A DNA stretch of 64,000 nt. It comes from Oculatella sp. LEGE 06141. Its GTDB lineage: Bacteria; Cyanobacteriota; Cyanobacteriia; Elainellales; Elainellaceae. The position numbers and the translations under genes are program-made. Each line of letters opens with the position of its first letter. Position 1 is the stretch's first letter. Of this stretch, positions 8,871 to 19,205 are shown one piece after another. The stretch covers positions 124,001-188,000 of the forward strand of contig NZ_JADEWO010000003.1 in the NCBI RefSeq assembly GCF_015207605.1, written 5' to 3'. The notes beneath the pieces are model-generated. The model was not told the origin of the DNA. It searched no databases and worked only from the letters and a program-made list of their open reading frames with translations.

Positions 8871-8933
8871 TCGTCAAAAAAGCGTTATCCTGGACTTAAA
8901 GCCAAAGTCGATTAACCTTAAAATCGTTGATGA

Positions 8934-9203
8934 ATCTATCTAGAATCAAACCATTCACTCCAAACCAACCGCCTGATAATTCTGGAGTTTGTTAAGAAGC
9001 ACGAGATCGATGCGGATCTAGAAGATAATGTCGCAGAAGATATACTTCTGGTAGGAAATGCATCTTTGTTCGTTCGATACTTCAGTTTTAACGTGCGTAG
9101 TAAAGCAATATTAGGGTTAGATTCAATGCGGAAATGGGGCAAACGCTACAGAAAAAAGCATACTGTTGAGTTTGTGGGCAGAAACTGCCCCCCATTTTTC
9201 TAA
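8934..9203 (+). pseudogene. Possible gene remnant between ylxR and infB
   Basis: An open frame of 89 sense codons with no upstream ATG, GTG or TTG before residue 49. It directly follows a stop at 8931-8933. The encoded sequence looks protein-like (for example ILEFVKKHEIDADLED and RSKAILGLDSMRKWGKRYRKK) and is more plausible than the Ser/Arg-rich minus-strand reading over the same bases. I do not recognise a family. It may be the decayed end of a small gene inserted in the operon, or chance. Confidence 0.3.
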
Positions 9204-9417
9204 GATTCGTGCAAGATGATATAGGAAGCTGTTTCCTAATCAAAGGAAGCTGTTCAATTCCTGGAACGAAATCGGCAGTGCATGCCAGCAACTTTTTATC
9301 TCTGCCTATGCGGCGTCAATACCGTAGTGTTACCAGAGTAAGTTAGTCGAGTGTAGTTTCATCAAGGTAGAGCAGGTCATTATGTGAAAACCAGTCGGAA
9401 CGAAGAGGGAAGAGTGG

Positions 9418-12400
9418 ATGAACAACGGCAAAGTCAGAATTTACGAGTTATCGCGAGAATTAAATTTGGACAACAGAGACATATTGGCAGTTTGCGAACA
9501 ATTGAATATTCCAGTGAAGAGTCACAGCAGCACTATTACAGAAACTGAGGCCGCTCGGATTCGAGATGCTGCCGAGAAGTACGTGCCCAGCCACTCCTCC
9601 TCTAGCAAGCCGACCCAGTCGTCCCACGCTGCTAGTACCCAAAGTAGACAATCCAAAACTCAGCCACCTGTGAAGAAGCAGCAGATTTTAGAAATCCGCC
9701 GAAATCGCACCGTTGCCGAACCGCCCAAGCGCCCTGAGATGGAAGCGACTCCACCTCAGCCTGCTCCACCTGCACCGTCGGCTCAACATACAGGTCAATC
9801 TGGTCAGCCTAGTCAATCTGCTCGTCCAGTTCGACTCAACGCGCCCAGCCGAGTTGGCCAACCGGATGTATCCAGCGACATCGCCGCTACCGTTGAAGCG
9901 CCAGAGATGCCTTCGAACCTGGTTGACCCCGAGCAGACAGAGTATCTGATCGATCATTCAACTGAACCAACCGCAGAAGAGTTGCAAGGTTCGCCTGAGC
10001 TAGAAATGGCCGAAACGGCTGTGGATGAAGACGATTCATCAGAATTGGAACTGGTGTCTCCACCCGTTCGACCTGTTTCTCCCAAGCCACCCGACAGCGC
10101 TCAGTTCAGCCCACCCGTTAGCCGACCTATCCTGAGACGGCCTAAAACTGGATCTGATGAACCTCAAGGGGGCGGCAATGGAGCGCGATCGCCTGAGAGA
10201 GCGCCGGCTGAACCCGTTGAAATGCGGGTTAGACCTGTACGCAACGACGATTCATCTCCTCGTAGAGAAGAGGTCTCTCTCAAGCCAAAACCCTCCATCG
10301 AGCTACGGCACAAACCGGTGCGTCCGGGTGCCAGAACCAGTACAGACGAAGTCGATACGGCCTCACGATCCACCTCACCTGAGCCGCCAGTACCCGGTGG
10401 CGAAGGGGTAGAACTGCGCCGCCCAATTTTGCCGCGTGTACCGAAGCGCACCAAAGACTGGGAGGAGGAGGAAGACGATCAAGAGGCACTACAAAAAGCC
10501 AAAGCGCCTGCGAAAGCGAAGCGTCGCGCTCAACCCGTTATTGACGACGACGAAGACCTCGTTGAGTCGCTTGGGGAAATCGATCTGGAGGACGATTCAG
10601 ACGATGACGATCGCGAGCCTACCCCAGTGCAGGTGAGCTTATCCTTGGCTCGTCCGGCAAAACCCAAAAACCGGATGCCCCAGAGCAAACCAGCATCTAC
10701 ACCTGCTGCGCCAAAGCGGGGCGGTCGTTCGGGCAGTTCTGGAGAGTCATCCAGGGGGTTCCGTCGCGATCGCCGACAGGAAGAAACCAAACAGCGTCCC
10801 GAAGAGTTGACGTTGACGGGAAGCCTGACGGTTCACGATCTGGCAGAAGCGCTGGCAGTCCAAGAAACCGAAATTATTAAGACTCTCTTCTTTAAAGGAA
10901 TTGCTGCCAACATCAACCAGATTTTGGACATCCCAACGGCTGCAATGGTTTCGGAAGAGTTTGGTGTCGAAGTGAAGACGGGTCAGGCTGAGGCTGAAGC
11001 CAAGAAAATCACTGAAATGCTGGACGAAGAGGACGTAGGCCATCTGCAATATCGTCCTCCGGTGGTCACTATCATGGGTCACGTTGACCACGGTAAAACT
11101 ACACTGCTCGACTCTATTCGCAAAACCAAAGTGGCTCAGGGTGAAGCGGGCGGAATTACGCAGCATATTGGTGCCTACCATGTAGACGTTGATCACGATG
11201 ATGAAACCCGGCAGGTTGTGTTCTTAGACACCCCCGGTCACGAAGCGTTTACCGCGATGCGGGCACGAGGAGCGCGAGTCACTGATATCGCTATTCTGGT
11301 GGTCGCGGCTGATGATGGTGTTCGGCCTCAAACCATTGAGGCAATTAGCCACGCAAAAGCGGCTGAAGTGCCGATCATCGTAGCGATCAACAAAATTGAC
11401 AAAGAAGGCGCTCAGCCTGAACGGGTCAAACAAGAGTTGACCGAGCATGGCTTGTTGTCGGAAGAGTGGGGCGGCGACACCATTATGGTGCCTGTGAGCG
11501 CTATCAACGGCGATAACCTGGATACGCTGTTAGAAATGATTCTGCTTGTGGCCGAGGTGGAAGACCTGCACGCCAACCCCGATCGCCGAGCCAAGGGAAC
11601 TGTGATTGAGGCCCACCTGGATAAAGCTAGAGGCCCTGTTGCAACCTTGCTCATTCAGAATGGAACGTTGCGGGTGGGTGATGTTTTGGTAGCAGGATCG
11701 GCCTTCGGTAAAGTTAGAGCCATGGTCGATGACCGGGGTAAGCGGGTTGAAATTGCTTCTCCATCGTTTGCGGTTGAGGTGCTTGGCCTTAACGACGTTC
11801 CTGCCGCCGGAGACGACTTTGAAGTCTACCCCGAAGAGAAGGAAGCGCGGTTGCTGGCTACAGGCCGCAACGAACAACAGCGTCAGTCTCGCCTCCAGCA
11901 GCAAATGGCATCTCGTCGGGTGTCGTTGAATACCATTTCGGCTCAAGCCCAGGAAGGCGAGCTGAAGGAACTTAACTTAATTCTCAAGGCAGATGTACAG
12001 GGATCGGTCGAAGCGATTCTCGGTTCCCTGCAACGGCTACCGCAGAATGAAGTTCAGGTGCGGGTGCTTCTGGCGGCTCCGGGTGAAGTTACTGAAACGG
12101 ATGTTGATTTAGCGGCGGCCAGTAATGCGGTCATCATTGGGTTCAACACCACTCTGGCCAGCGGTTCCCGTCAGGCGGCCGATGCGGCTGGCGTTGATGT
12201 TCGTGACTACGACATTATCTACAAGCTTCTGGAAGATATCCAGGGTGCAATGGAAGGCTTGTTAGAGCCTGAAATGGTAGAGGAGCCGCTTGGCGAAGTC
12301 GAAGTTCGAGCTATCTTCCCGCTAAACAAAGGCGCTGTTGCCGGTTGTTATGTCTTGTCGGGTAAGGCAATCCGTGATTGTCGATTGCGGGTGCGTCGGG

Positions 12401-12579
12401 GCAAGGACATTGTTCACGAAGGCGGTCTCGATTCGCTTAAGCGCGTGAAAGAGAATGTCAAGGAAGTGAATGCCGGATATGAGTGCGGTATTCGCCTGGA
12501 CAACTTCAGCAACTGGCAGATCGGTGACATCATTGAAACCTACCGTCTGGCAACGAAGCGGCGGACGTTATCCGCGTAA
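9418..12579 (+). CDS. infB: Translation initiation factor IF-2
   Basis: A 1053-residue IF-2, a GTPase that places initiator tRNA on the 30S subunit. An IF2-N helix domain ([18 protein letters not shown]) opens the protein, followed by about 400 residues of Pro/Ser/Glu/Arg-rich low-complexity linker. A second IF2-N-like segment ([13 protein letters not shown]) precedes the G domain. G motifs are [18 protein letters not shown] and NKID. Domains II, III and IV complete the protein. The gene closes the rimP-nusA-ylxR-infB cluster, but a gap of about 550 bases separates it from ylxR, so it may have its own promoter. Confidence 0.97.
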   Translation: MNNGKVRIYELSRELNLDNRDILAVCEQLNIPVKSHSSTITETEAARIRDAAEKYVPSHSSSSKPTQSSHAASTQSRQSKTQPPVKKQQILEIRRNRTVAEPPKRPEMEATPPQPAPPAPSAQHTGQSGQPSQSARPVRLNAPSRVGQPDVSSDIAATVEAPEMPSNLVDPEQTEYLIDHSTEPTAEELQGSPELEMAETAVDEDDSSELELVSPPVRPVSPKPPDSAQFSPPVSRPILRRPKTGSDEPQGGGNGARSPERAPAEPVEMRVRPVRNDDSSPRREEVSLKPKPSIELRHKPVRPGARTSTDEVDTASRSTSPEPPVPGGEGVELRRPILPRVPKRTKDWEEEEDDQEALQKAKAPAKAKRRAQPVIDDDEDLVESLGEIDLEDDSDDDDREPTPVQVSLSLARPAKPKNRMPQSKPASTPAAPKRGGRSGSSGESSRGFRRDRRQEETKQRPEELTLTGSLTVHDLAEALAVQETEIIKTLFFKGIAANINQILDIPTAAMVSEEFGVEVKTGQAEAEAKKITEMLDEEDVGHLQYRPPVVTIMGHVDHGKTTLLDSIRKTKVAQGEAGGITQHIGAYHVDVDHDDETRQVVFLDTPGHEAFTAMRARGARVTDIAILVVAADDGVRPQTIEAISHAKAAEVPIIVAINKIDKEGAQPERVKQELTEHGLLSEEWGGDTIMVPVSAINGDNLDTLLEMILLVAEVEDLHANPDRRAKGTVIEAHLDKARGPVATLLIQNGTLRVGDVLVAGSAFGKVRAMVDDRGKRVEIASPSFAVEVLGLNDVPAAGDDFEVYPEEKEARLLATGRNEQQRQSRLQQQMASRRVSLNTISAQAQEGELKELNLILKADVQGSVEAILGSLQRLPQNEVQVRVLLAAPGEVTETDVDLAAASNAVIIGFNTTLASGSRQAADAAGVDVRDYDIIYKLLEDIQGAMEGLLEPEMVEEPLGEVEVRAIFPLNKGAVAGCYVLSGKAIRDCRLRVRRGKDIVHEGGLDSLKRVKENVKEVNAGYECGIRLDNFSNWQIGDIIETYRLATKRRTLSA

Positions 12580-12615
12580 TTCACCAGATTCTCCTTAACC
12601 AGGAGTTGCTTAATG

Positions 12616-12646
12616 AATAGAGACGCTGTAGTACAGCGTCTCTATT
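12616..12646. terminator. Bidirectional intrinsic terminator between infB and the epimerase gene
   Basis: A perfect 15-bp inverted repeat: 12616-12630 against 12632-12646 (AATAGAGACGCTGTA and its complement). T-rich sequence (TATTTTTG) follows on the plus strand. The stem overlaps the stop codon of the minus-strand epimerase gene, so it can end transcripts from both sides. Confidence 0.9.
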
Positions 12647-13697
12647 TTTGTTGAACACTTTGTTGCACACCCAGCCCTGGCAGGTCGTTGGGCAGGAGGC
12701 AGCCATTCTGCACGATCGCGCCCTCAAATGGGTCGTCAGTCAGGTTGAGATGGCTATCCAGATCAAGGTAGTCAGCAAAGGGAGCCAGTTGAGCAGCGGC
12801 TGTATTGGCTAAAGTGCTATCTGAATAGCAGCCATACATGATTTGGAGGCCGCAGGCTTTTGCCGTGCTGATCATGCGTCTGGCTTCGGTTAAGCCTCCA
12901 GATTTCATCAGCTTGATATTGATACCGTGTACCCGGTCAGCCAGTTGCGGAATATCGCGGCTGGTAAAACAGCTTTCATCCACAAAAATGGGTAAGGGCG
13001 ATCGCTGATACAGTTGCAGCAGGTCGGCCTCTTGCCCTTGCGGTAGTGGCTGCTCGATATAGGTGACGTTTTGTGCCGCTAACCAGTGGCTCATGCGAAT
13101 GGCATCGGCTAAACTCCATCCTCCATTGGCATCAACACTAAAGGTAGCATCCGAGGGAGCCTCTGCTTGAATAGCCGTCAGCATGGCCTGATCGGCCTCA
13201 ATACCAGCAGGACTGCCTAACTTCACCTTAATCGCTCGGACGGAGAGAACCTGTTGCCAGTCTCGAAGCCGCTGCTGGGCGGCGGCTGGTGTGTTGATGC
13301 CGATGGTGACAGATGTGGGTACGATCCGGCTGCGATCGCCTCCCCACAATTTCCATAGCGGTAAATCGACTCGTTTTCCGAGCCAATCCTGCACGGCCAG
13401 ATCGATCGCCGTTCGTGCCGCCGAAGGCAACTTCAGGGTATGGACTGTGTGTTCAATCTGCTGCTGATCGAACGGAGACAACGCTTCTAGAGCCGTTGCG
13501 CTTTGCCGAAGGGCATCCATTAACAGCTCAACCGTCTGGGGTTCCTGCCCAACCGAGAAGGGCGAGGCTTCCCCCCATCCTTCTAAACCGTCGTGTTCCA
13601 GAATCAGCCAGAGGTTTGTCGATTTGGTACTGGTTCCCCGGCTGATGGTGAGCGGAAACCGCTTGTGAACCGTAAAGGGGTGAACGTGAATTTTCAT
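12642..13697 (-). CDS. Dipeptide epimerase (enolase superfamily, L-Ala-D/L-Glu epimerase type)
   Basis: A 351-residue member of the muconate-lactonizing subgroup of the enolase superfamily. The KxK base motif is in AIKVKLGS, the three metal ligands are in SVDANGG, YIEQPL and FVDES, and the opposite-face lysine is in IKLMKSGG. This set is typical of L-Ala-D/L-Glu and related dipeptide epimerases that recycle murein peptides. I chose the ATG at 13697 (MKIHVHPFTVHKRFPL), because an upstream extension of 36 codons has no family character. It lies downstream of the VOC gene. Exact dipeptide specificity is unknown. Confidence 0.87.
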   Translation of the reverse strand: MKIHVHPFTVHKRFPLTISRGTSTKSTNLWLILEHDGLEGWGEASPFSVGQEPQTVELLMDALRQSATALEALSPFDQQQIEHTVHTLKLPSAARTAIDLAVQDWLGKRVDLPLWKLWGGDRSRIVPTSVTIGINTPAAAQQRLRDWQQVLSVRAIKVKLGSPAGIEADQAMLTAIQAEAPSDATFSVDANGGWSLADAIRMSHWLAAQNVTYIEQPLPQGQEADLLQLYQRSPLPIFVDESCFTSRDIPQLADRVHGINIKLMKSGGLTEARRMISTAKACGLQIMYGCYSDSTLANTAAAQLAPFADYLDLDSHLNLTDDPFEGAIVQNGCLLPNDLPGLGVQQSVQQK

Positions 13698-13801
13698 AAT
13701 GTGACAGCGTATAGTTCTACCAATCAGGTTCTTAACCCTGGCTGCATCAGTCTTTGATGGTGCCTTGTCGCTAGTTAAAGCCGATCTATGCAGAATAGAA
13801 C

Positions 13802-14191
13802 TCAAAAAACACTCAGACGGTTAGAAATTTCCAACAAATTGCCGTCCGGGTCGCGCAGATAAACAGAGCGGATTGCGCCTGTTGCGCCTGTTCGGCTAAC
13901 GATCCCGGTTTCCAGTTCAACTCCGCAAGATTGAATATGGGTGACAACTTCGGGTAAGGGCATGGTTGTGATGAAGCACAGATCGGCTGAGCCAACGGTG
14001 GGATGATGCGCTTTGGGATCAATTTCGTTGCCCAGTTCATGCAGGTTAATCTTTTGTTGCCCAAAGTGCAGTGCTTTGCGATCGTCGCCAAATGTAACCA
14101 CGTTCATGCCCAAAACTTGCGTGTAGAACCGACAAGTGGTCTCAATGTTTGAGACGGTCAAAACCAAGTGGTCAAGCCGATCGATGTGCAT
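13802..14191 (-). CDS. VOC family (glyoxalase/dioxygenase fold) protein
   Basis: A 129-residue single VOC domain protein made of two beta-alpha-beta-beta-beta modules. Starts LDHLVLTVSNIETTCRFY with a metal-ligand His, has ALHFGQQKINLHE and ends with YLRDPDGNLLEIS, where the Glu is the last metal ligand. It is probably a metal-dependent enzyme. The family includes glyoxalases and resistance proteins, and the substrate is not predictable. It is on the same strand as, and about 100 bases upstream of, the epimerase. Confidence 0.85.
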   Translation of the reverse strand: MHIDRLDHLVLTVSNIETTCRFYTQVLGMNVVTFGDDRKALHFGQQKINLHELGNEIDPKAHHPTVGSADLCFITTMPLPEVVTHIQSCGVELETGIVSRTGATGAIRSVYLRDPDGNLLEISNRLSVF

Positions 14192-14568
14192 TCCCTCTAA
14201 ACCTATGGCAACGAAGAGACTAAAACAGTTCGACCCTGTGGGATGAAGTGCGATGCCCCACTGGTAACAGAGTGCTCAGAGTGGAACGCTGGCCTGCTAC
14301 ACTGCAAATCGTTGTAGAAATTGCTGAATGCCTGATGCTACTGATTTAGCTGATGATTCAAGCGATCGGATTGATGGGATCGGCATCAACCGTTTCGCGG
14401 TTGGTTTGGCCTGCAATTTGCTTCAACGTCAACGATACTAAACTGAATGGGTCAACTTTTTTTGGATCAGTGCGTCTGTAAACGGGTAAGCGATCGCTAA
14501 TGCTGCACGCTTTAGCAGGATTCTATCAGGTGTCCTGCTGAATCTACCGTTGCTTTCTCGCCAGTGAC
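14192..14568. other. Intergenic region between divergent VOC and glycosyltransferase genes
   Basis: No gene is visible in these 377 bases. A short hairpin CAACCG-TTTCG-CGGTTG and one HIP1-like site are present. It must hold the promoters of the two divergent genes, but no confident -35/-10 pair was found. Confidence 0.4.
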
Positions 14569-16476
14569 TTGTTGATTACTGCACGATTTTCCTGCTTGAG
14601 GTTGCATACGTTGAAGGATTTTGCCTATAGCCGCTGGTTCCATCTATTGGTGCTGCTAATTTGGATTGCAGTGGGAACGGGCTTCCGTTTTGCTCAGCTA
14701 ACGGCAAAACCACCCTGGACTGATGAGTTTGCGACTCTGGTGTTTAGTTTGGGACACAGTTTTACGACCGTTCCTCTGGATGCGCCGATTTCGCTGGAGG
14801 AACTGATGCAACCGCTGCAACCCAGTCCCGCTGCGGATAGCAATGCGGTCATTCACTATTTGTTTGCTGAAGATGTCCATCCGCCGTTTTACTTTGTGGT
14901 GGCGCATTGGTGGATGCGGCTGTTTGCGCCCGAGAACGGCCTGGTATCGCTTTGGGGAGCACGATCGCTACCGGCTCTGTTGGGAGTTGTTTCAATTCCA
15001 GCCATGTTTGGCCTGGGCTGGCTGGCATTTCGTTCTCTGTTGATCGGGCATTCTATGGCGGCCATCATGGCTGTGTCGCCCTTTGCCATTTATCTGGCTC
15101 AGGAGGCTCGTCATTACACCCTGGCTATTTTGTGGGTCATTGGCTGTTTGTGCTGCCTCTGCTTTACAGTACAAGCCGTTCAGCGGCGGTCGCCTGTACC
15201 CGTGTGGGTGGGCGGGCTGTGGATTGGTGTGAATGCGCTGGGGTTGGCGACCCATCACTTCTTTTTGCTAACCCTTTGTGCGGCGGCATTGGTGTTGCTT
15301 GGTTTTGGCGTTGTTCAATTTCGCGACGATCGGGCTGCATTATGGCGATCGCCCTGGCGACGAGTCTATGCGATTGGGATTGGCACTGCCGTATCCAGCC
15401 TGATCTGGATTCCGCTCTGGCAGAATATTCGCAGCCACGATATTACCCAGTGGATTCAAAGTGACGAGCGATTCAACTTTCTGAGTCTGCTCAACCCGAT
15501 TGTTCAATCGCTGGCAGCCTGGATCACGATGCTAGTGTTGTTGCCCGTTGAATCTAGCTCCATTTTCGTCGTAATTTTGGCGGGGCTGGCAATGGGGTTG
15601 TTTTTGATCTGGGTGGTGCCGTTGCTGTGGCAGGGGCTACGCAGCCAGCGATCGCAGCCACAAGTAGGGCTGGGAATTCAGGTTCTGGCAGGCTTTAGCC
15701 TGGGGGCGATCGCACTATTCTTCCTGATTACCTATGGCTTAGGTACCGATTTAACCCGGGGCGCACGCTATAACTTTGTTTATTTTCCAGCCGTCGTTGG
15801 GTTGCTGGGCATCGGTCTGGCCGCTCTGTTGACCCACTGGTCAGCCGTTCGGCCTACCTTAACGGCGGCTGAAGCGCCGCTTCAGCCACGCTCTGCGGCA
15901 TCTAACCCTGACGCTAATCGAGGGCTAAAATTACCGACGGGTTTCAATTGGAGAGGCATCAAACAAGCGGCTTACCCAAAGGACGGTCGGGTGGCGGTGC
16001 TTGTAGTTTGGGCGATCGGCTGTCTCAGTAGCCTAACGGTCGTTGCCAATTTGGGGTACCAAAAATACTATCGACCTGATCTGCTGCTGCCCCTGATTCA
16101 AAATCAGTCGTCTGTGCCCGTGTTAATCGCAACCACTCACAACACGCTGGTACAAGTGGGTGAGATGATGGGAATTGGCTGGCAAGTGCTGCAACGCCAA
16201 AACTCTACTGCTGCCAATGCGGCCATGGCGTCACGTTTGCAGGTGCAGTTTTTGCTAGCGCATCAACCTCAAGCGGTCTGTATGCAGGATTGCGTAGCCA
16301 CCGAAACCCTGGAAACGGCGATCGCTGAAAGTTCTACTCCGCTGGACGTTTGGTTAGTGAATTTTCAGGCTCCGGCCAGTTCGGTAGACGCGCGATGCGT
16401 GCTGGATTCTGCTCCCAGCCTGTATGTGAGTGGCTACGGCTACCAGCTTTACCATTGCCGAGAAGGCGATCGTTAA
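14569..16476 (+). CDS. Multi-spanning membrane glycosyltransferase (GT39/ArnT-like)
   Basis: A 635-residue integral membrane protein with a first hydrophobic helix at about 26-43 and many more to about residue 500. The motif PPWTDEFAT followed by DVHPPFYFVVAHWWMRLF is the first-loop signature of lipid-phosphosugar-dependent glycosyltransferases of the GT-C fold, where the acidic residue is catalytic. It would transfer a sugar from a polyprenyl carrier at the outer face of the plasma membrane. The acceptor is unknown. The start is a TTG and could be later. The stop overlaps the convergent NAD kinase stop by four bases. Confidence 0.8.
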   Translation: MLITARFSCLRLHTLKDFAYSRWFHLLVLLIWIAVGTGFRFAQLTAKPPWTDEFATLVFSLGHSFTTVPLDAPISLEELMQPLQPSPAADSNAVIHYLFAEDVHPPFYFVVAHWWMRLFAPENGLVSLWGARSLPALLGVVSIPAMFGLGWLAFRSLLIGHSMAAIMAVSPFAIYLAQEARHYTLAILWVIGCLCCLCFTVQAVQRRSPVPVWVGGLWIGVNALGLATHHFFLLTLCAAALVLLGFGVVQFRDDRAALWRSPWRRVYAIGIGTAVSSLIWIPLWQNIRSHDITQWIQSDERFNFLSLLNPIVQSLAAWITMLVLLPVESSSIFVVILAGLAMGLFLIWVVPLLWQGLRSQRSQPQVGLGIQVLAGFSLGAIALFFLITYGLGTDLTRGARYNFVYFPAVVGLLGIGLAALLTHWSAVRPTLTAAEAPLQPRSAASNPDANRGLKLPTGFNWRGIKQAAYPKDGRVAVLVVWAIGCLSSLTVVANLGYQKYYRPDLLLPLIQNQSSVPVLIATTHNTLVQVGEMMGIGWQVLQRQNSTAANAAMASRLQVQFLLAHQPQAVCMQDCVATETLETAIAESSTPLDVWLVNFQAPASSVDARCVLDSAPSLYVSGYGYQLYHCREGDR

Positions 16477-17393
16477 TTGCGATGGTTGCTGCCATACCGT
16501 ACCAGTGTCCCCGTCCATTGCAACTTTTCGCGCAGCGTTTGGTAGTACGAATAGTTTTCGCGCAAAATAATGAACTGAGCCTGAGCCGTAGCCATGCGAA
16601 TATCAACCCGCTGTCCTGGCCAGATCGATGTGGCTAACACACCGTCCATCCATAGCTTGGTAGATAGATCGCGATCGACCAACGGCCAGACGCTCACGAC
16701 CGAACCGGGCGGAATCACAATAGGGCGACTGGACAAGCTCATCGAGCAGATGGGCGTAATGATGATGGATTCCATCCCAGGATGCATAATCGGCCCACTT
16801 GCCGCCAGGGTGTAAGCCGTTGAGCCAGTCGGAGTAGACACCACCAGCCCGTCTCCCTGGTACTGGTCTACAAATTCTCCGTCGATCTCAATTTCTAAAA
16901 TAGAGGTGACCATGCGATCGGCTGAGGCGGGCTTAACGCACATGTCGTTCAGTGCCAGAAAGCGATCGCTCATCGGCTCCAAATTGGTGCGATGCCCCTC
17001 AAACGTGGTTGCCTGCAACATCATCCGTCGCTGCACGGCAAATCGATCCTCTGCCAATCGAGTCCACACCTGCTCAAAATTTTCGAATTCTTCCGGCGAT
17101 TCTGTTAAAAACCCCAAATGGCCGCCGACATTTATCGCAAGAATCGGAATGCCATCTGGGGTTAATTGTCTGGCTGCCGCTAAAGCCGTCCCATCGCCAC
17201 CTAACACGATCGCCAGGTCAATGGGCTGCGTCACAGAAGCTAGAAAAACCGGATACGGATTGTCCTGAGGACCGCTAGGGCCAACCAAAACCCGACACGA
17301 GCGGTCTTCCAGTTGCTTCGCACACTGCTCTGCCCAGCGCTTGCTGAGGGAGTCTCCGGCTTTATAAACAACAATGGCCTGATTTAATTGCAC
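16473..17393 (-). CDS. NAD+ kinase
   Basis: A 306-residue NAD kinase, making NADP+ from NAD+ and ATP or polyphosphate. The motif GGDGT at 65-69 carries the catalytic aspartate, followed by NVGGHLGFLTE and the NAD-binding block GDGLVVSTPTGSTAY. It starts 20 bases after the ndhE stop on the same strand, so it is the last gene of the ndhA-I-G-E transcript. That links NADP(H) supply with the NDH-1 complex. Cyanobacteria often have two NAD kinases; which one this is was not resolved. Confidence 0.94.
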   Translation of the reverse strand: MQLNQAIVVYKAGDSLSKRWAEQCAKQLEDRSCRVLVGPSGPQDNPYPVFLASVTQPIDLAIVLGGDGTALAAARQLTPDGIPILAINVGGHLGFLTESPEEFENFEQVWTRLAEDRFAVQRRMMLQATTFEGHRTNLEPMSDRFLALNDMCVKPASADRMVTSILEIEIDGEFVDQYQGDGLVVSTPTGSTAYTLAASGPIMHPGMESIIITPICSMSLSSRPIVIPPGSVVSVWPLVDRDLSTKLWMDGVLATSIWPGQRVDIRMATAQAQFIILRENYSYYQTLREKLQWTGTLVRYGSNHRN

Positions 17394-17412
17394 TCCCTCA
17401 CCGCTTTATTTG

Positions 17413-17718
17413 CTACCACTTCAACAGGTTAAATTGTTCCATATCTACCGTATCGCGGTTGCGATAGATAGAGAGGACGATCGCCAACCCCACTGCTGCC
17501 TCGGCTGCTGCGATCGTAATTACAAACACAGCAAAAACCTGCCCTTTAATTTCAGCCGGATCGAGGTAGTTAGAGAAGGCCATCAAATTAAGGTTAACCG
17601 AGTTGAGCAGCAATTCAATTGACATCAGCACTCGAATCGCGTTGCGGCTGGTGACCAGGCCGTAAATGCCAATGCAAAACAAAGCCGCGGCCAACAAAAG
17701 AAAGTATTGGAGTTGCAT
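17413..17718 (-). CDS. ndhE: NAD(P)H-quinone oxidoreductase subunit NdhE (NuoK/4L)
   Basis: A 101-residue hydrophobic protein with three membrane helices, starting [21 protein letters not shown] and carrying the NuoK motif [13 protein letters not shown], whose glutamate is conserved in proton transfer. It forms part of the membrane arm of thylakoid NDH-1, which takes electrons from ferredoxin to plastoquinone. It is the fourth gene of ndhA-I-G-E, 39 bases after ndhG. Confidence 0.96.
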   Translation of the reverse strand: MQLQYFLLLAAALFCIGIYGLVTSRNAIRVLMSIELLLNSVNLNLMAFSNYLDPAEIKGQVFAVFVITIAAAEAAVGLAIVLSIYRNRDTVDMEQFNLLKW

Positions 17719-17757
17719 AGACGTAATCTGAACAGGTTCTTAACAAGTCGCACGGGT

Positions 17758-18402
17758 TTAGGCGTTTTGGTCGGGGGGAGAAGTGGTCGTGGTTCGCTCC
17801 AGGCTGCCGGGTGCAGTCGCAACCAATTCACGAGGCCGCTCCGCTAGCGTGAGCACAGGCCGCTGCTTGGCAGGAAGCTGCTCGTCAGGAACCAGCTCGC
17901 GACGCGCTAGCACGATCGCGCCAATCAAGGCCATGAGCAGCAACACCGAAGCTAGCTCAAAAGGCAACAGATAATCTGTAAAGAAGTGTCTGCCGATCAC
18001 ATAAATCGCCTGATCGCCAGCGATCGGCCCCGACGAAATAGCCCAGGGTGTCGCCAAAATCATCGTACTTAGCAAGGCAAACAGTCCGGCACAAACCGAG
18101 GCCGTGGCGGCTCGTCCTAACCAGACATTGCGGAGCGGTACAAAATCCTGTTGCTTGTTTACGAGCATAATCCCGAACAGGATCAGCACGTTGACCGCTC
18201 CCACATAGATCAGAATTTGAGCAGCCGCTACAAATCCAGCGTTGAGCAAAACATACATGCCAGAAATGCTGACAAACACCGCGCCTAGCAAAAAAGCAGA
18301 ATACACAATGTTTTCTAGCAAGACGACGCCCAGAGCAGTGGCGATCATCATTGTTCCTAACACAATTAGCGAAACGAGTTGAACTCCATCTGCTAAGTTC
18401 AC
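17758..18402 (-). CDS. ndhG: NAD(P)H-quinone oxidoreductase subunit NdhG (NuoJ/6)
   Basis: A 214-residue membrane protein with five hydrophobic segments in the first 165 residues (for example ALGVVLLENIVYSAFLLG and AAQILIYVGAVNVLILFGIML, the NuoJ signature). A hydrophilic tail of about 45 residues rich in Arg, Pro and Thr follows; such tails vary between cyanobacteria. It belongs to the NDH-1 membrane arm next to NdhE and NdhA and lies between ndhI and ndhE in the operon. Confidence 0.95.
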   Translation of the reverse strand: MNLADGVQLVSLIVLGTMMIATALGVVLLENIVYSAFLLGAVFVSISGMYVLLNAGFVAAAQILIYVGAVNVLILFGIMLVNKQQDFVPLRNVWLGRAATASVCAGLFALLSTMILATPWAISSGPIAGDQAIYVIGRHFFTDYLLPFELASVLLLMALIGAIVLARRELVPDEQLPAKQRPVLTLAERPRELVATAPGSLERTTTTSPPDQNA

Positions 18403-18502
18403 AGCTATTCAGTCTCCCTCAGGGTCATTACAGGTCAGGTGAGCACTTGTGAACAGGGTAGAGATACGGCTCAAAGAACCTGCTCAGCTAAGCCCTTTAT
18501 CT

Positions 18503-19129
18503 CTATTTTTTAGCGTCTTCTTTCTTTGGCTCGTCTTTGGCTGACTGGCGTTCTAGCTCCTCCACAATTTCCTCTGGTAGTTTACCAGCCCGACGAGAAC
18601 CTGGGGGCAACCCGTGCGGATCGAGAACACCCTTGGGTAAGTAAGCGAGTTCTCGCATGGGTTGAACCATTGGATCTTGGGTCACTTTGTAGGGCAACCG
18701 TCCCAGGGCAACGTTGTCAAAGTTTAACTCGTGGCGATCGTAGGTTGATAGTTCATACTCTTCGGTCATCGACAGACAGTTGGTTGGGCAGTACTCAACG
18801 CAGTTGCCGCAGAAGATACAAACGCCAAAATCAATGCTGTAATGGTTCAGCTTTTTCTTCTTGGTTTCTTTGTTAAATTCCCAATCCACAACGGGCAGAT
18901 TGATGGGGCAAACCCGAACACACACTTCGCAGGAAATGCACTTGTCGAACTCGAAGTGAATGCGTCCCCGATACCGCTCTGAAGGAATGAGCTTCTCGTA
19001 GGGGTATTGAACGGTAATGGGACGGCGCTGCATGTGGTCAAACGTAACGGATAACCCTTGACCAATATATTTCGCCGCTTGAACCGCTTCTTTGGTGTAG
19101 TCGCTAACTTGCTTGAGAAACTTAAGCAT
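18503..19129 (-). CDS. ndhI: NAD(P)H-quinone oxidoreductase subunit NdhI (two [4Fe-4S] ferredoxin-like)
   Basis: A 208-residue iron-sulfur protein with two complete CxxCxxCxxxCP motifs at residues 64-75 and 104-115, each giving ligands for a [4Fe-4S] cluster. The N-terminus ([15 protein letters not shown]) is the amphipathic membrane-attachment helix. NdhI sits in the peripheral arm, passing electrons from ferredoxin towards plastoquinone. A lysine-rich tail ends the protein. It lies between ndhA and ndhG. Confidence 0.97.
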   Translation of the reverse strand: MLKFLKQVSDYTKEAVQAAKYIGQGLSVTFDHMQRRPITVQYPYEKLIPSERYRGRIHFEFDKCISCEVCVRVCPINLPVVDWEFNKETKKKKLNHYSIDFGVCIFCGNCVEYCPTNCLSMTEEYELSTYDRHELNFDNVALGRLPYKVTQDPMVQPMRELAYLPKGVLDPHGLPPGSRRAGKLPEEIVEELERQSAKDEPKKEDAKK

Positions 19130-19205
19130 CTTGTCTTCTAGAAAATGAAGGACAACAAGGGATAGAGGTTAGTGACATGCTGCGCTCAGTCTTCATTTTG
19201 GCAAA

